Origin: Blepharisma japonicum
Taxonomy: Eukaryota > Ciliophora > Heterotrichea > Heterotrichida > Blepharismidae
Length of the DNA: 64,000 nucleotides
Assembly: GCA_949751835.1 (NCBI GenBank)
Contig: CATKHK010000080.1
Span: forward strand, 1 to 64,000
Reading direction: 5' to 3'
Each line of letters opens with the position of its first letter. Positions within the stretch are counted from its first letter, which is position 1. This document shows positions 56,605 to 64,000 of this stretch, piece after piece. The position numbers and the translations under genes were made by a program. The notes under the pieces are model-generated. The model had not been told where the DNA came from. It saw nothing but the letters and a program-made list of their open reading frames with translations, and did not search any database.

Positions 56605-57378
56605 ATGGTCAAAAAGGTCAAAAAATCCACACAATCCCCTAAACTCGCTGATTCACAAATAAAAAAGGCTTTCAAAGCCATCAAAGATCTGATCATCTCT
56701 TCTCGAAACACAAAAGATTTGCTATCAGACGAGCATGAATTTATCAACATGCAAGTAGAAGTCAACCATTTACCAGAAATTGCCACATTAAGATGTGTCC
56801 CAATTCCGTTGCCTCATGCAATTTACGACAAAAAATTCAACTCACAAGTCATGCTAATCGTAAAAGACCCACAAAGAGCCATGAAGGAAAAGCTCGATAC
56901 CCTCGGTCTCAAAGATACCCCTTTAACCAAAATTATTGGAATATCCAAGCTTGGTAAAAATTATACCCAATACAAAGACAGAAGAGAATTAATAAGGCAA
57001 TATGACTTGTTCCTAGCCGATATCAGAGTTTTCAATATGCTTCCTGATAGGCTTGGCAAGTATTTTTACGAAAAAAAGAAAATCCCTTGCTTGCTGAATT
57101 TGGATGACGACGTCGAAGCCACTTTGCGTCGAGCTATGAGTAGTACTTTTATCATAGCTGCAAAAGGTCCTATTTTCTGCATAAAAATAGCAAGGTCTTC
57201 TATGAGCGAAAAAGAAGTCATGGAAAACGTACAAGCGGCTATTGAAGCTTTACCTAATGCAATTCCAGGACTTGAGAGGCAGCATATTAGAAGGATTGAA
57301 ATCAAAGGACAAACGACCATGGCGCTACCTGTCTATAACTTTTTATCAGAAGAAGAAATTCAAGCTTATAAAAATTAA
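56605..57378 (+). CDS. Ribosomal L1-domain protein, RSL1D1/Utp30-like
   Basis: A 257-residue protein with an L1-like fold. Hallmarks are IPLPHAIY near 70, then YDLFLADIRVFNMLPDRLGKYFYEKKKIP (about 130-160), and a second half with GLERQHIRRIEIKGQ near the end. RSL1D1 and yeast Utp30/Cic1 act in pre-rRNA processing in the nucleolus, binding rRNA through the L1 domain without being part of the mature ribosome. The N-terminus is Lys-rich. The importin alpha gene starts only 20 bp downstream on the same strand. Confidence 0.9.
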   Translation: MVKKVKKSTQSPKLADSQIKKAFKAIKDLIISSRNTKDLLSDEHEFINMQVEVNHLPEIATLRCVPIPLPHAIYDKKFNSQVMLIVKDPQRAMKEKLDTLGLKDTPLTKIIGISKLGKNYTQYKDRRELIRQYDLFLADIRVFNMLPDRLGKYFYEKKKIPCLLNLDDDVEATLRRAMSSTFIIAAKGPIFCIKIARSSMSEKEVMENVQAAIEALPNAIPGLERQHIRRIEIKGQTTMALPVYNFLSEEEIQAYKN

Positions 57379-57398
57379 TAGACTTAAATAAAATTAAT

Positions 57399-58946
57399 AT
57401 GTGTAGTGAATATCCTAGGTTCCAAGATAGGCAGGACTCATATATGCAGAGCAATATAATACAAAATTATAATGAAAGACAAGAAGTTTATAGTGTAAGT
57501 CTTAGAAGATCCAAAAGAGAAGAAATTGCTTATAAAAGACGTCAAACTTCATCAAATGAAAACACAGAAGTCCCTTTTATAATTACAGGGATGGTTGTGT
57601 GCATTCCTCGTATAGTGAAAATCCAAGAACAATTAAAAGAAAATTGTTCAGAATTAATAAAGAAAAAAGCTTTAGAAATGTTTAAAGCTATTATTATGAA
57701 CCAAGAAGTTGGGAAAGAAATTATAAAATATTCAATTGAAAATGGCTTAGTTTTGGATATTTTGAGATTTTTGAATAGTGAATTCACTGAAGAACTCGTA
57801 GCAGAAGCTGCTAGTTGTTTATCAGTTATTTGTTTTTCAGGAAATGAATTTCTTGAGTATTTAAAAGGAAATGATGCTATTGCAAAATTAATTGCTATGA
57901 TAGATTATTCTAGAGAGTTGGCTACAGAACAAGTATTATATGCTTTGGGAAATATCTCAGGTGAAGCAGACTATTATAGAGATTTCTTAATAAATTCTGG
58001 TTTCTCATCAATTGTAATTGGCTTGATAGAAAAATGCCAAAACGAATCACAATCAACTCTACTAGGAGTTTCATTATGGAATTTGGGGAATTTAGTAAGA
58101 TGAAGACCTATATCATTTGAGCTTGGAAAGCAGGCTATATTAATAGCAAAAAATTTTCTTTTCAACTCTTCAGAAAAAGTAGTAGCCGAAGCTTTACAAA
58201 TTTTTGCTTCTTTATCAGGTGGAAGTGATGAATTACTATCTGAAATTTTTTCAGCAAATGTAGTTGAAGATATTATGAATTATTTAAATTCCCCAATTGA
58301 AGACATTCATTTTCGAGCCGTAAAAATCATAGGAAACTTAGTAACAGGTGATGATTTACAAGTGCAAATAATTCTTGACTTAGGACTATTAGAGCGACTA
58401 TTAAATTTATCATTTATGGCATCCCCAAAAACAAGGCATAATATCATGTGAATATTAGGGAATATTACATGTGGATCTTCACTACAACAGAAGCAAGTCC
58501 TTGATCATGCAATTTTTAATTTTATTATGCAAGGAATTATAGACCCATCTCAGAAAGTTAGGCTAGAAGCAAGTTATGCAATTAACCATATAGTCCACAA
58601 TGGAGATGATGAACAAGTCCTAGCAGTAATTGACCGAGGATTTTTCCGATATGTAAAAGATGCTTTAAGATTCAATGACCCAGACTTTTTGTATAATATA
58701 ATTGAGTTTTGCCAAGGCGCTTTAGGTGCTGGAGATGACAGAGCGTTAGATTTAGGAACGAAAAATATGATTGCAGTTGAGTTTGATGAAACTGGCTGTT
58801 TAGACGCCTTGGAAAAACTGCAGAATCACAACAACAAAGATATTTATGGAAAAGTTGTGTATATTATTACAACTTATTTTGGGGTTGTAGAAAGCTTCCC
58901 GTCATTAGATATTGAGCCAAATGATGCTACTTTTGCATTTTCATAA
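57399..58946 (+). CDS. Importin subunit alpha (karyopherin alpha)
   Basis: A 515-residue protein with UGA Trp codons at 58101-58103 and in IMWILGNIT. The N-terminal IBB-like region is basic (RRSKREEIAYKRRQ, about 35-50). It is followed by about ten armadillo repeats with the typical ALGNISGE, LWNLGNLVR, IIGNLVTGD, MWILGNITCG and ASYAINHIVHNGD pattern. The conserved W...N pairs that bind nuclear localisation signals are present in several repeats. It carries NLS cargo to the nucleus with importin beta. Only 5 bp separate its stop from that of the convergent gene. Confidence 0.93.
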
Positions 58947-58951
58947 TAAAA

Positions 58952-59698
58952 TTAGCTAAATTTAATGCTTTCTTTTAGAAATAAAGATATATCTTCTTGA
59001 CAATGGTTAAGAATCCCCAGAATATCGTTTTTTGTTTGATCCATTTTAGATTTCAAAGAGTTTTCGGTCCCTTGTTCTTTTTGATAACATTTTAATTTAG
59101 ATTTTTGTGGGAAAATTATTGCAGGTGGCCTTATATTCCATTTTCGTATGGGTTCTTTATGTCAGGCTGGAATAGCTGAATCTTCAGCATAATTCTGTTT
59201 TATACAAGTTGAATCGATTAGATTTTTATACGCATATGTACATGTTGTTTGGATTGAATCGTGGATATTATGAGATTTTGGGGAATTGTGTGAAGATATT
59301 GAAGGCAGATTGAGCGGTTTTCTGTGTGTGATTAAATTTTCGATTTCAAGCTCTCTGTTATCAGAATTTTGGACAGGGCTTTCGCTTAGCTTTACCTTCT
59401 GGTTTCTTAATCGTCTATTTATAAGTGCGCTTGGAATTTCCATTGACAATCTTGAAGATTTGGGTTTAATTTTGTTTGCAAGGGCCACTTGAGGGCCTAA
59501 CTTGAATTCTTTTCTCGATGAATATTTCGGCTTATTATGCATGATTTTGAATTTTAAATAGTTTTCATACAAATTGCTTGTCGGCATAGGTGTAGCGCTA
59601 AAAACAATATCATTATTATCAGGGAAACAGTCATATGCATTCAGCCTTTCTGACCTCCATCTTCTATGTTTTTCTTTAGTCTCCATTTTTAAAATCAT
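58952..59698 (-). CDS. Unknown basic protein
   Basis: A 248-residue protein with UGA Trp at 59162-59164, ending at TAA 58952-58954. It is rich in Lys, Arg, Ser and Asn. Short recognisable stretches are YENYLKFKIMHNKPKY, RRLRNQKVKL and a C-terminal helix with LNHCQEDISLFLKES. There is little predicted structure in the middle. No family recognised. The start could be the ATG at 59698 or the Met four codons later. Confidence 0.65.
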
Positions 59699-59851
59699 AT
59701 AAAATGATTTTCCTTAATTTTTGTTAAATTATTGAAAACTAATGACGTAAGATCTACTATAAGCTCTATGGCTGATAATCGAAAAGCTCAATATAAATGA
59801 TATTTCAAATTTTTTGATTAAAAATGAAAATTCTGTTAAATATAAGAAATA

Positions 59852-61369
59852 ATGAAAAAAATAAGTAATTTGGTGGTTGGAATCACTGATGTCCTGACTC
59901 TAAAACAGTCAACTTTAAGTGGAGCACTTGATGTAATTGTTATCGAGCATGAAGATGGATCATTACACTGCAGTCCTTTTCAAGTTAGATTTGGAAGATT
60001 GAAAGTATTTTTTTCTGAAGAAAAATCTGTAAGATTGATTATTAATGACAAGCCATCAGAAATTTATATGAAATTAGGAAAAGAAGGCCAAGCTTTCTTT
60101 ATTGATCCTAAATCAGAAGAACTTAATAGCGATTTAAATGAAATTGAAAACATTAATAATGATACCAATACTTATCAGAGAAGTCCTGATATTATTATGA
60201 GAGAACTAAAAAAAAGACCTAATATATTTGAGTGGCCTTGGGGATCAGCTCAGAATAAAACAAAAGCTACTGGATATATTAGCTCTCTTCTTGGGTATTT
60301 CAGGTCTGAAGAAAAATGCCAGCCAGGCTTTGAAATGTCTTTATGCTTAGACCAATTAAAAAATAATGAAAATGATACTAAGATTTTTGAAGAAAATAAA
60401 ATTTCTTGTGAAACTTTCAATGCTGATCCATTTACTATTTTAAACGATCCAAAACTTGCTTTAAATATAAATGGAAAAATATATGATCTTGATTCAGCAA
60501 TGCCTGAAATTTTATCCATGCTTTCTAGCAATGAAAACATAGATCCAAATACAAAAGAAATAAAAAAAATTAAAAAGATTATTGAGGAAGAAACTATTAT
60601 TAATAAAACTTTGAAATTAAATTCAGATCAATTGAAAAAGCTAAATTTAAAAAAAGGCGGAAATAGAGTTTGCTATAGAATTGAAAGCGGTTTGCAAGCT
60701 GTGCAAGGAAAAATTTATCTATGAAATTGAAAATCTAGAATTATCGCATCAGATATTGATGGAACTATCACAAAATCTGATGTTTTAGGCCATATTTTAC
60801 CAATGGTCGGAAAAGACTGAAGTCACTCAGGGATTGTTTCATTCTATAGCAATATCAAAAAAAATGGGTATAAAATAGTTTATATTTCTTCAAGAGCTAT
60901 TGGCCAATCAGGAACTACCAGAGGCTATTTAAATACTCTTTATCAAGATAATCAGCTTCTTCCTGATGGGCCTATAATTATGAGCCCGGATGGCCTTTTT
61001 ACATCATTTGTGCGAGAAGTCATAAGAAGATCTCCACAAAAATTCAAAGCAGAAGTGTTAAGAGACATAGCAGCGTTATTTCCTAATGAAAGAAATCCTT
61101 GATTTGCTGGGTTTGGTAATAGAGATACGGACTCAATAGCATATCGGGCAGCTGGAATGCCACTCCATAAAATATTTCTGATTAATTCAATGGGAAATGT
61201 TTCGATGTTTAACAATACTTTTGTTAAAACTTATTATGAGCTGAGTGACATTTCTGATAAATTTTTCCCACCTATTGAAGAAAATACACTTAGTGCAGAT
61301 CCAGAGTTTAGTGGAGCTAATTATTGAAGAATTGAAACCCCAGTAATAATATCTGATAATTTAGAATAA
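59852..61369 (+). CDS. Lipin / phosphatidate phosphatase
   Basis: A 505-residue protein with six UGA tryptophans. The N-LIP domain (residues 1-95) begins with the family's start-site helix and GALDVIVIE, HCSPFQVRFGRLKV. The catalytic C-LIP domain carries SDIDGTITKSDVLGH, with the catalytic DIDGT at 301-305, then GYKIVYISSRAIGQS, PDGPIIMSPDGLF and NPWFAGFGNRDTDSIAYRA. Lipins dephosphorylate phosphatidate to diacylglycerol, feeding triacylglycerol and phospholipid synthesis at the ER. The middle linker is short, so the protein is smaller than animal lipins (about 890) but all motifs are intact. Confidence 0.95.
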
Positions 61370-61651
61370 AATACAGCTTTCGGAAATAATATTAAAAAAC
61401 AATCAGAAAATTAATAAGAGTAGAATTCTTAATTGGAATTTTTATTTCGAAAAATTAATTTTTTATCAAAATTAGGGGCTTTACGGATATTTTCTTTAAG
61501 TTTTTCATGACCTAAAATTTCAAATTGCTTTAAAAATCCAATTAATAGTATTTTTTCTTTTTCTATCTTTTCTCTTTAGCATATTCTCTTAAATATATCA
61601 TTACCCTTTGCTCTCAAGATTCCTAAATAAAATGATAAATTTCTCTTAAAA

Positions 61652-62440
61652 ATGAAGTTTCCAATAGAAAGCTACATACAGAAAAAATCAGATCCAGACT
61701 ATAATTATCCTGCCTCAAAAGTAACTTATATTCAGTCTCTAAAACAACTCTCTGAGCAAGCTTTAAAAAAAGCTTACAAAATTCCAAGCTATCGGAAGAA
61801 ATCTTTAAATAAAGTCAAGCTTTGTCCTCAAGCACCTGGCAGTATCCCAATGTTTCCAAGCGACTCTTTAGCTCCAATAAAGCTTACAATTAACGGAAAT
61901 CCTGAGTTTTTCTTATGGCATACCTCAAATACCGATTTAAACAGCGAATTTATTTTTTCCTTACAATTACTCAATGATCTTGGGGTAAATCTTCCACGTC
62001 CTCAACTATTAGATTTTGCTTCTAAATGTGCTATAAGTATCAGAGAACAAGTGCAGCAATATAGAGACTCAATGGGCGGAAAACACTGCGTGCAAGGCTT
62101 ACCTGGGGAGCATTTAGTTCCTCTTCAATTTGCAGGACAAGGATTTCAATGGGATATCGCTTGCCCAGAAAACAGCCCTGAATTTTTTGCCAAAATTTTA
62201 TGCCAAGATATGGAATTACCTGCAAATGACTGTCCCAGTATTTCTTTTAAATTAAGAAGTGCTTTAAAAGCCCACAAAATGAGACTAGCTAAGGCTTTCA
62301 ATGATGAAATTGCTAGAATTCCAGACATAAAAATGCACATAGAAGAAGCTCCAACCTTAGATCAGCTGGAAATAGAAAATTCTATCCAAGAAAGTCTGCC
62401 ACCTCCACACAGAAATTTAGGGGAAAATTCATCTAAGTAA
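61652..62440 (+). CDS. SNF5/INI1 (SMARCB1)-like protein
   Basis: A 262-residue protein with one full SNF5 repeat (about 155-205). VPLQFAGQGFQWDIACPENS, then PEFFAKILCQDMELP, follows the family's F.W......PE.FA..LC.DL.LP pattern. The earlier repeat region (about 75-110) is weaker. SNF5 is a core subunit of SWI/SNF and RSC chromatin-remodelling complexes and helps contact the nucleosome acidic patch. The C-terminal part is acidic. The protein is shorter than animal SMARCB1 (385), mainly in the N-terminus. The SDE2 gene starts 7 bp after its stop. Confidence 0.82.
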   Translation: MKFPIESYIQKKSDPDYNYPASKVTYIQSLKQLSEQALKKAYKIPSYRKKSLNKVKLCPQAPGSIPMFPSDSLAPIKLTINGNPEFFLWHTSNTDLNSEFIFSLQLLNDLGVNLPRPQLLDFASKCAISIREQVQQYRDSMGGKHCVQGLPGEHLVPLQFAGQGFQWDIACPENSPEFFAKILCQDMELPANDCPSISFKLRSALKAHKMRLAKAFNDEIARIPDIKMHIEEAPTLDQLEIENSIQESLPPPHRNLGENSSK

Positions 62441-62447
62441 TAAAAAT

Positions 62448-63029
62448 ATGAATAAAATTTTAGTCAGAGGAATTGATAGTAAATTGTCTGAATTTTCGTG
62501 TGAAAATTATGCTAATTTTGTAGAAGAGTACTCAGAATGGACTAAAATTCCTAGAGAGCACTTAAGGATTTCTCAATGTTCAAGAGGGGTTTTGGAAATA
62601 AATCCAGATTTTATTGTATGTGTTAGTTTGAAAGTTTGTGGAGGAAAAGGTGGCTTTGGGTCTTTATTGAGAGGACAAGGAATGTTTGCGAGAGTGGATA
62701 ATTTTGAAGCCTGCAGAGATTTAAACGGGAGAAGGATAAGACATATAAATGATGAAATTAGGCTTGCTGAATGGAAACAAAAAAAAGCTGAAAAAGAAGA
62801 GGAAGAAAGAAAAAAAGCTGAAGAAAAAGAAGAAAAGATAGTTGTACCTGCAAAAAGAAAAACTAAGGCAGATCCAAATTATAAGAGTGCAGTAGATGAT
62901 TGCGTTAAAGGAGTTAAATCAGCATTGGCTGCGGGGCTGAAGAAAAAGAATGATGAGCCGACAAAAAAAGCAAAAATTGAAGAAGAGGATAAAGACAAAG
63001 ATAATAAGAATAATGATAAAATTTGCTAA
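62448..63029 (+). CDS. SDE2: SDE2 (replication stress/splicing regulator)
   Basis: A 193-residue protein. A ubiquitin-like N-terminal fold (about 1-64) ends at GGKGG (residues 65-69), the diglycine cleavage site typical of SDE2, followed by GFGSLLRGQG. Deubiquitinating enzymes cut after GG to release the C-terminal Lys-started protein, which joins the spliceosome and supports fork protection. RDLNGRRIR follows, then a Lys/Glu-rich coiled coil and a basic tail (PAKRKTKADPNYKSAVDDC). All expected parts are present, and the protein is shorter than human SDE2 (451), lacking the C-terminal SAP region. Confidence 0.93.
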   Translation: MNKILVRGIDSKLSEFSCENYANFVEEYSEWTKIPREHLRISQCSRGVLEINPDFIVCVSLKVCGGKGGFGSLLRGQGMFARVDNFEACRDLNGRRIRHINDEIRLAEWKQKKAEKEEEERKKAEEKEEKIVVPAKRKTKADPNYKSAVDDCVKGVKSALAAGLKKKNDEPTKKAKIEEEDKDKDNKNNDKIC

Positions 63030-63091
63030 TTGTTATAACTAGGTGCTAAAAGTAGATTTGGAGATTCAATACTTGAATTATATTTAGGTTT

Positions 63092-64000
63092 TTAAACTGA
63101 TCTTTTGGTTTCTAGGCTTGTTTGCTCTACATAGTCTTGCTTTTTAAGCAGTAAATAATCTTTGATTAGCCTTTCTAGTCATTTTAATACAGATTTGACA
63201 CTTGGCAACTTCGATAAAGAATTAGGAGGAGAATATTTTATTATAAGTAATACCACACTTTTATAAAACTCTTTTGAATCATTTGTAATTTTTGCTTCTT
63301 TTGTTACTTTCTGACAAGCACCTACAATTTGATCAGCATGCTCTACTCTTAGAATGATCATTATTTGTCCTATTATTTTCCTCATATTGCTTGCAACAAT
63401 ATCTTGAGATGCTTTGCTTATTTTTACAGGAGTTTTTTTTTTCTTTTTAGTAGTTTTTCTTTGTGTTTCTAATAATTGATCCTCAAGCTCATTAATTCTT
63501 TGTTGACTTTCATTTAAATATCTTTTTAGGGATTCGTTTTCAGCTGCAAGATCTTTGTTTTCTTTTTCATGCATCTCACTTTTCGCAATTAAAGTGAGCT
63601 CTTCTTGGCTTTTTCTTTTTGTCCTTTCGCTTAGAAGTGTTTCTACTCGATTTTTTATGCTTTCAGTTCCATCTTTCAATTTTGCTACTGTTTCTTGAAA
63701 TTGCTTATTCTGCAATAATAAATCATTGTTTTCTCCTACTAATTTTTTGTTTTCGTTTTCTATTAATTTTATTCTCTGCTGGATAGCTTTTAAAACCTCC
63801 TCAAGCTCTGCCTTTTCGTATGAAAACTGAATGTTAGCTTTTTCAAGCTCAGCAATTTTTTGGTAAAGTTCATTTTGCTCATCTATTTTCGAGTTTCTTT
63901 TCTCTAGCTCTTCCTGCAGCTTTGTAATTTTAATATTCAGTTCCTTAATATCAATTCTTGAGTTGTGCAGCTCTACTTTTAAATCTGAAATTATGCTATC
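63092..64000 (-). CDS. Coiled-coil protein, partial (5' end beyond window)
   Basis: At least 302 residues on the minus strand; the frame is open to the window edge, so the start is missing. TGA at 63179-63181 is Trp and the stop is TAA 63092-63094. The visible N-terminal part (about 210 residues) is a long Lys/Glu-rich coiled coil with a KKKKK patch. A compact helical C-terminal region (about 225-302) follows, with IVGACQKVTKEAKITNDSKEF and a basic end. No enzymatic motif. Converges on SDE2 with 62 bp between stops. Confidence 0.75.

Noticed and set aside
1-64000. Mycoplasma or other bacterial origin (also UGA=Trp)
   Set aside because: Telomere repeat, spliceosomal-type introns and eukaryotic genes (VPS13, importin alpha, MCM8, DNALI1) exclude it.
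1-64000. tRNA, rRNA, CRISPR arrays
   Set aside because: I scanned intergenic regions for T-loop-like GTTCRANYC, rRNA-like GC-rich blocks and spaced direct repeats and saw none; a covariance-model search would be decisive.

Overview
The window reads as the left end of a macronuclear chromosome from a heterotrich ciliate, most likely Blepharisma. It starts with ten tandem CCCTAACA units (a telomere). In-frame TGA codons fall where conserved families need tryptophan: the WDTAGQ motif of a Rab at 22176-22718, CPWVNNC of a DHHC enzyme at 32200-33012, and repeated sites in VPS13. All 36 genes called here with a visible stop end in TAA (33) or TAG (3), never TGA. Introns are 15 nt (six cases) or 16 nt (one). 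Stentor shares the telomere unit and tiny introns but uses the standard code, so UGA=Trp points to Blepharisma. The genus is inferred. A reading with TGA as stop breaks about two thirds of these genes into false pieces; coordinates below use UGA=Trp and splice the introns.

Layout. 1-85 telomere. 86-2430 AT-rich subtelomere with a few decayed, protein-like patches. 2431-4895 three minus-strand genes (secreted Cys-rich protein, coiled-coil TSNAXIP1-like protein, Zim17 zinc finger). 5302-18244 mostly plus-strand coiled-coil and ciliary-type genes (EF-hand protein, AXDND1-like protein with a Yae1-like glycine repeat), with Got1 on minus. 18747-24000 SHAQKYF Myb, a TSNAXIP1-like paralog, two Rab-like genes flanking a kelch pseudogene, and a coiled-coil gene. 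24019-32051 MCM8, SAXO, LRR protein, an unrecognised Cys-containing 666-aa protein, a frameshifted remnant and a mitochondrial carrier. 32200-40978 DHHC acyltransferase and a 2,565-aa Trp-rich/coiled-coil/EF-hand protein. 41015-53335 SRR1-like, VPS13 (3,006 aa) and a CLC chloride transporter. 53426-63094 DNALI1, several small unknowns, Utp30/RSL1D1-like, importin alpha, lipin, SNF5-like, SDE2, and a coiled-coil gene running off the right edge.

The genes are ordinary eukaryotic housekeeping and ciliary functions (inner dynein arm, axonemal microtubules, lipid transfer and synthesis, replication and recombination, nuclear import, chromatin, splicing), with no operon logic. The genome is very compact: same-strand neighbours lie as close as 7 bp, one convergent pair has 5 bp between stops, and one divergent pair shares 65 bp. 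The most unusual items are the intron pattern, the Yae1-like GX3 repeat in a dynein-related protein, the Trp-rich giant protein, the Rab-like protein with a broken G3 motif, and the decayed genes between intact ones.
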